From contig NZ_QMEW01000011.1 of the NCBI RefSeq assembly GCF_003284965.1, forward strand, positions 62,001-126,000: a stretch of DNA of 64,000 nt. The letters are read 5' to 3'. The notes under the pieces were generated by a model. The model had not been told where the DNA came from and made no database searches. It was given only the letters and a program-made list of their open reading frames with translations. The DNA comes from Mycolicibacterium sp. GF69 (GTDB lineage Bacteria > Actinomycetota > Actinomycetes > Mycobacteriales > Mycobacteriaceae). The position numbers and the translations under genes were made by a program. Below, piece by piece: positions 17,744-26,600 of the stretch. The first letter of the stretch is position 1, and the number at the start of each line of letters is the position of its first letter.

Positions 17744-17772
17744 CGACGGAAACGGCCCGGTCGGCCGGTACT
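17744..17772 (+). promoter_or_regulatory. GACGGAAAC-N13-GGTACT promoter-like motif (copy 1)
   Basis: CGACGGAAAC at 17744-17753, 13 bases, GGTACT at 17767-17772, then 32 bases to the start of the dnaB operon with a GGAAGGAG ribosome site. It is one of six copies with identical spacing in the window. It may be read by an alternative sigma factor. Confidence 0.55.
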
Positions 17773-17804
17773 CACCGGATGACGGCACAGGAAGGAGACA
17801 CGCG

Positions 17805-18077
17805 ATGGGCAAGACCGCCAGCGCTGCGCACCCGGACAGCCCCCAGTGCGTGCTCCCCAGCTGCGGCAACTACGTCGAGCGCTGGGGTCAGCCCTGCCAG
17901 GACTGCCGCACCGCGTTCGGCCCGCGCCTGCGTCCCACCTACGCGCCCGCCATGACCCGCGAGCAGATCGCCGAACGCGATCGCGACGTCGAGCGTGTCC
18001 TGGCCCTGCGCCGGCAGGTGCGCGCAGACCACCCCGCGACGGACGACCCGCCACGACCGCGAAGGAGGAGCGCATGA
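17805..18077 (+). CDS. Small Cys-rich protein before DnaB
   Basis: Protein of 90 residues with CVLPSCGNYVERWGQPCQDC near the N-terminus, four Cys in a zinc-ribbon-like arrangement. A charged helical stretch (REQIAERDRDVERVLALRRQV) and a basic tail follow. AAGGAG precedes the ATG. Its stop overlaps the dnaB start by four bases, so it is co-expressed with the helicase. A role in loading or regulating the helicase is possible but not shown by the sequence. Confidence 0.65.
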   Translation: MGKTASAAHPDSPQCVLPSCGNYVERWGQPCQDCRTAFGPRLRPTYAPAMTREQIAERDRDVERVLALRRQVRADHPATDDPPRPRRRSA

Positions 18078-20197
18078 CCGCCCTCGATCACCGACCCGCT
18101 CAGGTCAGCGAACGCTCCGCCGACAGCGACTACGGCAGGCTGCCCCCACACGACGAGAGCGCCGAGCAATCCGTGCTGGGTGCCATGCTGCTCAGCAAGG
18201 ATGCGATCGCTGATGTGCTCGAAGTTCTGCAGCCCGGCGATTTCTATAAACCCCGCCACCAGAGCATCTTTGACGTCATCCTCGATCTCTATGGCCGCGG
18301 GGAGCCGGCCGACGCAGTAACCGTCGCCGCCGAACTCGATCGACGCGGCAGCCTGCGCCGCGTCGGGGGAGCGCCCTACATTCACACCCTGCTGTCGGTG
18401 GTCCCCACCGCGGCCAACGCCAGCTACTACGGGCGCATCGTGGCCGAGAAGGCGACGCTGCGCCGCCTCGTCGAAGCCGGCACCCGCGTTGTTCAGTACG
18501 GCTATGCCGGAGCCGAGGGTGCCGAGGTCGCCGAGGTCGTCGATCGCGCCCAGGCCGAGATCTATGACGTCAACAACCGCGACCGCCGCGAGGACTATGT
18601 GGCGTTGGCGGACCTGCTGCAACCGACGATGGATGAACTCGACGAGCTGAGCAGCAACGGTGGCCTCGCCCGTGGTGTGCCCACCGGGTTCTTCGAACTC
18701 GACGAGCTGACCAACGGGCTGCATCCCGGCCAAATGATCACCGTCGCGGCGCGGCCCGGTGTTGGAAAGGCGCTGGCGCTCAACACGTCTCTGCCGACTC
18801 CGACCGGCTGGACCACGATGGGTGAGGTCAAGGTCGGAGACCAGCTGCTCGGCGCCGACGGTCATCCCACCCGGGTGGTCGCCGCAACCGAGGTGCTCTA
18901 CAACCGGCCCTGCTACGACGTCGAGTTCTCCGACGGCACCGTCATCACCGCCGATGAACAGCACCAGTGGACCACCCGGCGCGGGACCCTGATCACCGAG
19001 CAACTGTGTGTCGGCGATGCGCTGCCCACCGCCGCGCCTGTCGAGCTGCCTGAGATCGCCACCCAGGCCGACGACCCGTACACCGTCGGCTGCTGGCTGG
19101 CCGGAGACCGAAGCGTCGCACTCAACGGCTACGACACGGTGGTGTCCCGATACCTGCGGGGGTCACTACGCCAACGCCGCGCCATGCTGCGCGGGCTGCT
19201 GCAGGCCAGCCACATCACCGGCGGACCCGGTGACAGCTTCGCCATCGAGGCGGCCTGGCGTCTACCCGAGAACCGCACCCTGGCCGTGGACCTGCTCAAC
19301 ACCCTGGGCTACGTCGTGGCCCCAGAGTGGCCCGGCGCACCGATCCACGTCGTGGCCGGCGACCGCACCGTCACCGCCGTCCGCGCCCGCGCCAGTGTGG
19401 CCGTACGGTGTGTGCAGGTCGACAACGCAGACCACCTGTACCTGGCCGGCAACGGCATGGTGCCGACCCACAACTCCACGCTGGCATTGGATTTCATGCG
19501 GTCATGCTCGATCCAGCACCGGATGGCCAGCGTCATCTTTTCGCTGGAGATGAGCAAGTCCGAGATCGTGATGCGGCTGCTGTCCGCCGAAGCCAAGATC
19601 AAACTCGCCAGCATGCGGTCCGGGAAGATGAGCGACGACGACTGGACGCGGCTGGCCAAGAAGATGAGCGACATCAGCGAGGCTCCCCTCTACATCGACG
19701 ACTCACCCAACCTGACAATGATGGAGATCCGCGCCAAGGCCCGCCGCCTGGCGCAAAAGGCCGATCTGAAACTGATCGTCGTCGACTACATGCAGTTGAT
19801 GACCTCCGGCAAGAAGGTGGAGAGCCGCCAGCAGGAGGTCTCGGAATTCTCCCGCACGCTCAAACTGTTGGCCAAGGAACTCGACGTTCCAGTTGTCGCC
19901 ATCAGCCAGCTCAACCGCGGACCGGAACAGCGAACAGACAAGCGGCCCATGGTTTCTGACCTTCGCGAGTCGGGCAGCATCGAACAGGATAGCGACGTCG
20001 TAATGCTGCTGCACCGCCCAGACGCCTTCGAACGTGACCACCCGCAGGCCGGGGAAGCGGAGATCATCATCGGCAAGCACCGCGCAGGACCCTGCCGCTC
20101 AATCACCGTCGCCAGCCAACTCCACATGTCGAAGTTCGCCAACATGGCCAGAGGTGAATACAGCGTCGAAACGCCTACAAGAGCGGCAAATTGGTGA
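18074..20197 (+). CDS. dnaB: Replicative DNA helicase DnaB containing an intein
   Basis: DnaB-family hexameric helicase, 707 codons, giving about 472 residues after splicing. The N-terminal primase-interacting domain runs from PPHDESAEQSVLGAML; the RecA-like domain begins near residue 205. The Walker A is split: GVGK (229-232) is followed by an intein at 233-467, and the extein resumes with STLAL. Downstream are LIVVDYMQLM (Walker B), ISQLNRGPE and SDLRESGSIEQDSDVVMLLHR, all typical of DnaB. The ATG at 18074 has AAGGAGGAG upstream. The plasmid therefore supplies its own replicative helicase, whose ATPase is inactive until the intein excises. Confidence 0.93.
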   Translation: MTALDHRPAQVSERSADSDYGRLPPHDESAEQSVLGAMLLSKDAIADVLEVLQPGDFYKPRHQSIFDVILDLYGRGEPADAVTVAAELDRRGSLRRVGGAPYIHTLLSVVPTAANASYYGRIVAEKATLRRLVEAGTRVVQYGYAGAEGAEVAEVVDRAQAEIYDVNNRDRREDYVALADLLQPTMDELDELSSNGGLARGVPTGFFELDELTNGLHPGQMITVAARPGVGKALALNTSLPTPTGWTTMGEVKVGDQLLGADGHPTRVVAATEVLYNRPCYDVEFSDGTVITADEQHQWTTRRGTLITEQLCVGDALPTAAPVELPEIATQADDPYTVGCWLAGDRSVALNGYDTVVSRYLRGSLRQRRAMLRGLLQASHITGGPGDSFAIEAAWRLPENRTLAVDLLNTLGYVVAPEWPGAPIHVVAGDRTVTAVRARASVAVRCVQVDNADHLYLAGNGMVPTHNSTLALDFMRSCSIQHRMASVIFSLEMSKSEIVMRLLSAEAKIKLASMRSGKMSDDDWTRLAKKMSDISEAPLYIDDSPNLTMMEIRAKARRLAQKADLKLIVVDYMQLMTSGKKVESRQQEVSEFSRTLKLLAKELDVPVVAISQLNRGPEQRTDKRPMVSDLRESGSIEQDSDVVMLLHRPDAFERDHPQAGEAEIIIGKHRAGPCRSITVASQLHMSKFANMARGEYSVETPTRAANW
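18770..19474 (+). other. Class 3-type mini-intein in DnaB Walker A
   Basis: In-frame insertion of 235 residues between Lys of GVGK and Ser of STLAL. The first residue is Ala, not Cys or Ser. The WCT set that defines class 3 inteins is present: Trp67 (DEQHQW), Cys214 (VRCVQVDN) and Thr233 in the terminal PTHN, followed by extein Ser. No intact LAGLIDADG motifs are seen. The central about 110 residues (YTVGCWLAGD onward) look like a shrunken, decayed homing-endonuclease region. Splicing without an N-terminal nucleophile is known from mycobacterial and mycobacteriophage DnaB inteins of this class. Confidence 0.85.
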
Positions 20198-20264
20198 TCA
20201 AAACAAGATCAAAGCCGCGTTATGAGCGTAGCCTACAGCAAACAGGAGGGGAGGGGAAGGCGTC

Positions 20265-21014
20265 ATGGGCGTCTATGACACCGCCTGCCTGATCACCGGT
20301 GTGAGCCTGACCAACATCGACGCGACCGCGGTATTGCTTCGTCGCACCGCTGATGGCCAATACCATCCACTCTCGCTCGGCACCTACGGCTTCTACGACG
20401 GGTACGGATGCCTCGACGCGATCACCACAAACCGCCACACCGAAGCACTAACAACGTTCGCGTCCAACGCGTTTCGAGCCGGTCGTTTCCACGCCCACGA
20501 CTACACCCACGCCGGTGATCCACACTGGTTCGATCCCGACATCGCCATCGAATCACTGCTCTATCTCTGCGAGCGGACCACCACCTGCTCGGACCTCTAC
20601 GGCGGCACCTACCCGCCCTGCACCGTGTTCGACGGCGACCCAGTAGTCATGACGATGATCGCCCAGCCCGTCTGGGACGCCATCACCGCATCCCGCAGGC
20701 CTGGCCGGCGAAACCTCGCCGCAATGGCCTTCGGCGCCGGCCTGCCCACCGCCACCGAGATCTACGGGCACGACCTGAACGGACCCCTCCAGGAGCCGCT
20801 ACGCCAACTCGCGGTGATCTCACACTTCATCGCCACCCATCCGCCGCTTCGATGGGCACCTCCAGGAGAACCCGGACAGCGCTACCCGCGCGGCGCCGGC
20901 CGCCAGTTCAGCGCCGAGGAACGACGACAGTTCCTCGTCGACGCACGCCGCGACTACCGCGCGGACGACACCATCCAGAGTGCCCTCGACGTGTACATCA
21001 AGGCCGTGGATTAG
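20265..21014 (+). CDS. Unknown protein downstream of DnaB
   Basis: Protein of 249 residues, family not recognised. The N-terminus (MGVYDTACLITGVSL) leads into short beta-strand-like segments and a YDGYG turn. The middle contains FDPDIAIESLLYLCERTTTCS, and the C-terminal 60 residues are charged and helical (FSAEERRQFLVDARRDYRADD). GGAGGGGAGGGGAAGG gives a very strong ribosome-binding site. It lies 67 bases after dnaB on the same strand and may be part of the same transcript. Confidence 0.65.
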   Translation: MGVYDTACLITGVSLTNIDATAVLLRRTADGQYHPLSLGTYGFYDGYGCLDAITTNRHTEALTTFASNAFRAGRFHAHDYTHAGDPHWFDPDIAIESLLYLCERTTTCSDLYGGTYPPCTVFDGDPVVMTMIAQPVWDAITASRRPGRRNLAAMAFGAGLPTATEIYGHDLNGPLQEPLRQLAVISHFIATHPPLRWAPPGEPGQRYPRGAGRQFSAEERRQFLVDARRDYRADDTIQSALDVYIKAVD

Positions 21015-21064
21015 CAAGCGGCACAACCGCGTCACGAAATATGTGCCTGCAGGAGGAAGACACC

Positions 21065-21319
21065 GTGGCTAAGAAGCTCACTATCAAGCTGCCCGACCCA
21101 GGACTGCCGGCGGATCACCACCGCGACGATCAGGTGGTGTTCTACCACGGTCACCACGGCGAGTTCCTCGTCAACGGGAAGGTGACAGACCCGCCCCAGT
21201 CCTCCGCGATCACGGACGAGAACGGCAAGACCTACACGGTTAAGGCGCTGCGTGAACTGGCCCATGCAGCGCTCGCAGCGACCGACGCCGCTGAGGCCCT
21301 CGGATGCCCAACCGACTAA
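21065..21319 (+). CDS. Small protein with a lysine-rich start, unknown
   Basis: Protein of 84 residues beginning at the GTG 21065 (GGAGGAAG upstream) with the sequence AKKLTIKLPDPG. A beta-rich stretch with several His residues (HHRDDQVVFYHGHHGEFLVNG) and a C-terminal helix (TVKALRELAHAALAATDAAEAL) follow. No family recognised. It is the last plus-strand gene of the dnaB group and ends 12 bases before the convergent minus-strand gene. Confidence 0.6.
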   Translation: MAKKLTIKLPDPGLPADHHRDDQVVFYHGHHGEFLVNGKVTDPPQSSAITDENGKTYTVKALRELAHAALAATDAAEALGCPTD

Positions 21320-21331
21320 TCTGGGCCCGCA

Positions 21332-22621
21332 TCACCGTGGGAGCATCGAAATGATGGCCGCCGCGCCCGTTGGCTTGGGCGGCCGCAGGGCGCCGTAGGC
21401 GGCGCTCGTGAGGCCGCCGACGACCGCACCGGAGACTGCGCCGGCGGGCGGCAGCCCGAGCAAGGTGCTGCTTCCGTATCCAAGGGTTGCGCCGAGAGAG
21501 ACTCGCGCCGCCTGCTCCAAGGCAAGGCCTTTTAGGACTCGGGAGCGCTTCGTGGCTCGATCAACTGCAGCGGCCATGGGTAGCAGCAGGTCCTCGTAGA
21601 CCTCCTTGGCGTCTGCCTGAAACCCACTGTCAGTGCATGATGTGTTGATCTGTCGCGCGGCACCGCGCAGCGCCGCTCTCCACTCCGCAAACGATTCCTC
21701 TTCGCTGTGAATTTTCACGAGCGTGTCGGCGGGAGCGCCTGCGAATATCGGTAAGTCGACTGTAAGGAGGCTAGCGGCAACAGTTTCCGATGTGCTCATC
21801 GAACCGTCCGGTGTGGTGCGGCCGTCGAGATAGGCGAGGTAGTGCCAGTGGCGGGCCTGTGTCGGGATCAGCGTTGCGTCGTTCAATAGCGCAGTGCGCC
21901 GGGCGTCACGCAGATACCAGGGTTCGGCGGGGTGGAGACTGCTGGCCTCCTCGTCGCTGAAACCGCTTCGGAGCAAGTGCTCGTGAAACCCCTCATCCGT
22001 TCGGTCCATCTCATCATCGGGGGCGTCCGAAATAGGAGTCAGAACAAGGATTCCCGCGTCGATGAGCGGTTTGACCTTCAACATCAGATCGAGACTCTCC
22101 ATGCACCGCCAGGCGAGTCCCGCAGGCGATGTCTCTGGGTCGAAGGGGCCCGCCATGTGCTGTTCGAACGAGAGCGGGTCCTGCTCAACAAACTCGTCCG
22201 CGTAAAGCAACATGGTCATCTCGACGCGGCGGATCCACCTGATGGTGCTTGCGTCGCTGTCGTCCAAGTAGTTCTCGGTATCACGGTCGGTCAGAACAAC
22301 CGTCGAGCAGGGAAATGGGCTCCACCCGCGGAACGCACGCAAGTTCGTAATCAGCCGGATCTTGTCCGGCCACCGCGCGGGAGCCTGCCGGTGCTGGTAC
22401 TCCTCAAGAATCAGGTTGCGCAACTGGTGCGCGGCCACCCCCGATAAATTCCCCTCTCGCTTCACGAGGGCAAAGTGATCGAGGATGGCGCTGAGCTGAG
22501 GATCGTTGCTTGACGGGGTAATTGAAATCTCCTCGGCTGAGTCGGTCAGCGTCGCCAGACGTGAACGCGATCTGTCTTCAACGGGGCATCCTCGGGGCCC
22601 TTGACGTACGGGGCGATCCAC
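21332..22621 (-). CDS. Unknown 429-residue protein
   Basis: Starts at the GTG 22621, overlapping the end of the upstream minus-strand gene by 76 bases; no better start exists until deep in the protein. It is mainly helical and soluble. It has a possible helical repeat in the middle (TIRWIRRVEMTMLLYADEFVEQDPLSFEQH is broken by turns) and a Gly/Ala-rich hydrophobic segment near the C-terminus (PPAGAVSGAVVGGLTSAAYGAL). That segment could insert in or associate with the membrane. I do not recognise the family. Codon use looks slightly less GC-rich than neighbours, hinting at separate acquisition. Confidence 0.65.
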   Translation of the reverse strand: MDRPVRQGPRGCPVEDRSRSRLATLTDSAEEISITPSSNDPQLSAILDHFALVKREGNLSGVAAHQLRNLILEEYQHRQAPARWPDKIRLITNLRAFRGWSPFPCSTVVLTDRDTENYLDDSDASTIRWIRRVEMTMLLYADEFVEQDPLSFEQHMAGPFDPETSPAGLAWRCMESLDLMLKVKPLIDAGILVLTPISDAPDDEMDRTDEGFHEHLLRSGFSDEEASSLHPAEPWYLRDARRTALLNDATLIPTQARHWHYLAYLDGRTTPDGSMSTSETVAASLLTVDLPIFAGAPADTLVKIHSEEESFAEWRAALRGAARQINTSCTDSGFQADAKEVYEDLLLPMAAAVDRATKRSRVLKGLALEQAARVSLGATLGYGSSTLLGLPPAGAVSGAVVGGLTSAAYGALRPPKPTGAAAIISMLPR

Positions 22622-23493
22622 TTGGGTCGGCGGTCAGCGTGATTGGGCCCGCAGGCCTGCTGGCGCCAGTGGCCACCAACCCACCACCGGTGCCGAAACT
22701 TGCGGTCAGCCGACGATCCGTCGTGTTCGCGCGGCGGGCTCATCGGACGGCGCAACTCGATAATGCTCACCCGGTCCGGGCTCGGCGAGTCCGCGGCCGG
22801 CTCTTCAGAGCGGCTCCGCGGCGCGTCGTCGAAGACACGGGTGGCAGTGACGGTGGGCTGACCCATCAGCAGCCAGGCCGCGCCGATGACACTGACCAAC
22901 GGAGACGCGTCAGCGTCGCCCGCGACCTCGGCGGTACGCGGGACCAACGGCTGCACCATCAGGGTCGGGTTAGTCGCCCACAACGGCGACGACACCTCGT
23001 AGGGGGCGATCAGCGCGGGATTCTTGGCCAGCCGCGACAGCGGCTGCAGCTGAAGTACTCCGTCAGGTCGCGACCACCACCACAGCCCGTCCCAGGGAAC
23101 CTCGGTGGGGTCCGTTGAGCTCAGCGCATTCCACGGGACGCTGCCGGCCGGCTTGGCCCAACACAGCACTCCCGTGGGAGAGGGGGCGGCGATCGCGGGC
23201 GTCCACTCGGGGAGGGAGTCGGCGGCGTCGAGCGCGACGTCCACCATGTCGCGGGAAACCCAATACAACTCTGCGCCGCGGATCGCGTCGGCCTCGACGC
23301 TCATCTGGCTCAGCGACTCGGCCAGCTTGGCCTGCAGCCGCTGCAGCCGCCGGGCGCCCTCGCCGGAGGCGTCGGAAGGTTCCGCCAGCGCTGCGGACTG
23401 GCGTTCGACGAGGGTTTCCAAGGCGTTGCACCACTGCCGGCGCATATCGGGCACGCAGTTCGGCGCCCATGGAAGACTCTTGCGTTTCACCAT
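22546..23493 (-). CDS. Unknown protein upstream on the minus strand
   Basis: Protein of 315 residues beginning MVKRKSLPW at 23493, with AAGGAGG seven bases upstream; an in-frame codon seven residues earlier overlaps that ribosome site. The N-terminal third is a predicted coiled coil (RLQRLQAKLAESLSQMSVEADAI). The rest contains several Trp-rich loops (GLWWWSRPDG) and a C-terminal basic region with His and Cys. No known catalytic motif seen. Its 3' end overlaps the next minus-strand gene, so the two are one transcription unit. Confidence 0.65.
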   Translation of the reverse strand: MVKRKSLPWAPNCVPDMRRQWCNALETLVERQSAALAEPSDASGEGARRLQRLQAKLAESLSQMSVEADAIRGAELYWVSRDMVDVALDAADSLPEWTPAIAAPSPTGVLCWAKPAGSVPWNALSSTDPTEVPWDGLWWWSRPDGVLQLQPLSRLAKNPALIAPYEVSSPLWATNPTLMVQPLVPRTAEVAGDADASPLVSVIGAAWLLMGQPTVTATRVFDDAPRSRSEEPAADSPSPDRVSIIELRRPMSPPREHDGSSADRKFRHRWWVGGHWRQQACGPNHADRRPKWIAPYVKGPEDAPLKTDRVHVWRR

Positions 23494-23606
23494 GGGGTGC
23501 CTCCTTGCGCCCACACCGGCTGCCTCACAGCAGCGAGCGTAACCGGCATAGAGGCGCGCTCAGGTCTGGGGACGTGGCATCCGTGCAGGTCCACAGCGGT
23601 GGACGA

Positions 23607-23640
23607 GGGTGTGGGACTGCGCTGTCGCAGCCCCACACCC
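23607..23640 (-). terminator. Terminator of the methyltransferase-helicase gene
   Basis: Stem GGGTGTGGG/CCCACACCC with an inner CTGCG/CGCAG pair directly after the end of the large minus-strand gene (stop at 23646). The remaining gap up to 23493 holds the ribosome site of the next minus-strand gene. Confidence 0.75.
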
Positions 23641-23645
23641 CAGGG

Positions 23646-26600
23646 TCAGGCGGCCTGCTCGCCGCGCGTGCCGGTCTCGGCGTCGAGGATCTCGGCCTTG
23701 ATGGTGGCGCTGACCTCGGCCAGCTCGACCTCCGCGGCGACCAGTTCGGCCGGGGCAGACAGGTCGGTGCCGGCGGCCGCCGCGCGGGACTGCGCGGCAC
23801 GATCGCGTGCATCCTGAGCCCGGGCCGCGGTGGTGGCGGCCTCGTCGGCCGCGCCATCGAGCCACCCGGTGATCACTTGGTGAGACCACGCGGCGACGGC
23901 CTCGGCGCCGCGGCGGCGCACCTTGGCAGGCAGCATCAGCGTCCACAGCGTCCGGTAGCCGAAGCTCGCCTGCAGGTGTTGGTCCCCGTGCTCGGAGGCG
24001 ATCTCCACCAGCAGGGGGCCGCTGGACCAGCGGGCGCGGTGACCGTTGCCGCTCACGGCGGCCTCGGCGCAGCGCGACAGGTCCAGGGTGGTCAGCTGCG
24101 GGCGGTACTCGACCAGCTCGTCGAGACGTTCGGCACGCGACTGCAGAGCATCCGCGCGGCGCTCGGCCTCGGTGGCGGCGTGCAGTGCGGCGTTGACGTT
24201 CTGCCGTGCGGTCAAGTGCGTCAGGCGCAGCTTGCGGACGGTGACCTGCAGCTCGTGCTGGCGCAGCAGCAGCGAGTTGCCGGCGGCCGCGGCCTTCAGC
24301 TCCCCGAAGCTCAAGGTGCCGTCCCCGCCCAGGTCCTCGATCTCGCGCACCTCACTATCGGCGCGATAGAGCTGTTCGAAGCCGCGGCTCTTCCGCTCGG
24401 CGAGCTGAAACATGTAGGCGTCGAAGGAGCCCTCCACCGCGTAGCAGTAGATGTCGATGGTGTCGTGCAGGTTGCCGGTGCGCACACCGCGGCCGTTGCG
24501 CTGATCCCAGTCCCGAGCGGTCCACGTCGGGTCCACGTGGTGCAGGGCGACCATGCGGTTCTGAATGTTGGTGCCCACACCTACTTTCGGCGTCGATCCG
24601 AACAGCACTGAGACACGGCCGTCGCGGCATGCGGCGAAAAGCGCCTCCCGTGCTTTCGAGTTGGTCGCCTCATGGATGAACCGGATCCGGTCGGCCGGAA
24701 CACCTCGGGCAATCAGGCCGTCGCGGATCCTGCCGTAGCTTTGCGCATCGCCAGGGTGCGGTGTGCCCAGATCGCACAAGACCAGCTGAAACGCTCCCGG
24801 CGCAGGTGAATTCGGGTACACCGCATCTCGGGTGCGGTGATAGATCGCCGCGACGTTCTCGGCGACGGCCTCCAGTTTCGGGGCCACCTCGGCGAACCCG
24901 ACCAGGTTGGGATCGAGCGCCACCTTGCGGCCGTCCCCGCAGATCGCCAGCATGTTGTCCGCATCCGGTTGGACTCGCCGGGCCCGCAGATCGTCGGCGC
25001 GCTTGACCAGTGTGGTCATGAACGCGCGAGTGTTGTCCGTGGGCTGCACGACGATGGTGTGCTGGTGCGGTGTCGGCAGTGTGAGGTCGGTCATCGAGCT
25101 GCGCACCATCGACATGAACGCGCCGATTTGGGTGCGCAGTTCGGGCACGTTCTGGATCACGACCGGGCGGCGGCGGCTACGGAAGCCGGAGCCGTCCGGG
25201 CTGACCTCCACGAGGGTTTCGTAGCGGACGAACTGCGCCGCCCAGGCGTCGAAGTGGCCCAGTCCCGAGTCTGTCAGGCGGTCAGGGTCGCAGAACCGTT
25301 GCCACACATACGCTTCGGCGAGCGTGTTGGTGTAGGGGGTGCCGGTGAACAGGCTCGCGTGCGGGCGAGAGGGATTGGCGCGGCGCAGCATCGACAGCTT
25401 CAGGAGCAGGTCGGTGGCGCGTTTGGAGGCGCCCATGCTGAACCCTTCCGCGCGCGTGGTGATCGGTAGTCGTCGGAAACGGTCTGCCTCGTCGACAGCC
25501 AGGTAGTCGATGCCGAGCATGTCGAAGGTGATCGCGTCGTCGTCAGTGGCGACATCGCGCAGTCGCTCGATGCGGCCCTCCAGCGAGCGCACGGCCGCGG
25601 CGATGCGCTTACCGTTGTTGCCCTGGCTGCGCTTATAGTCCTCCAGCTCGGCAAGCTGGTCGTCGAGCCATTCACGTTCCACCTCGGCCGGGACCGGCAT
25701 GGAAGCGAACGTCTCGTGGGTCATAATCACCATGTCCCAGTCGCCGGTGGCGCAGCGGGCGGCGAACAACCGCCGGCCGTATCGGGTCAGGTCTTCGCGA
25801 GTGACCACCAGAATCTTGCCCGCCGGGGCGGTTTGCAGGGCCTCTCTCTGGGCTTGCTCAATGAGGTGGTTGGGCACGATGTAGAGCGGACGGTTGGCAA
25901 TTCCGAACTGCCGCAACGTCATGCACAACGCGATCGCAGTACGCGTCTTACCCAAACCCACGGAGTGGGCAGCGAACGCAGCAGGGATGGACAGGGCGCG
26001 ATCAACGAAATCGCGCTGCCAGGACCACAACTGCAAATCGTCGGCCAGGGCAGGGAAGGTCAGGTACGAGCCGTCATCGCGGCGCAGTACATGGGAGTTC
26101 ATCGCCTGGTTGTAGCGATCGAGAAGGCGCTGTTCGCGTTGCGGTGACTCCCACACCCACAGTGAGAAACGCTGCTCGATGGCCGTCAATGCCGCCTGGG
26201 CGGCCTCGGTCTCGTCGGCGTTGCGCACCCGACGGGTCGTGCGGGCCGCAGGGTCGTACACCTCGTCATAGACGGTGGGGGAGGTGCTGTTCAAGCCTGC
26301 CTGCAACAGGTCGAACGCAGACTTGCGGGTCGTGGTGTAGGTGATCTTGGCATCGGGGGAGATGTTGTGGGCGTTGCCCTCGACCTCCCAGGCCGCCAGC
26401 GGAGCGATGTGGTGGACCCTGACCCAGGATGCGCCGAACACCTCGCGGCAGAAGTCCTCGATGTCACCGGCGGCCACCCACGGGGAGCCCAGCTCGATGC
26501 GCACCTCATCGCGGCCCAGCCAGCGCGGCTGGACCTGTTGCAGCGCCGACACATTGCGTTCGTAGGACGCGTCGGTTGCTGCGGCCGCCAGAGCGTCTTG

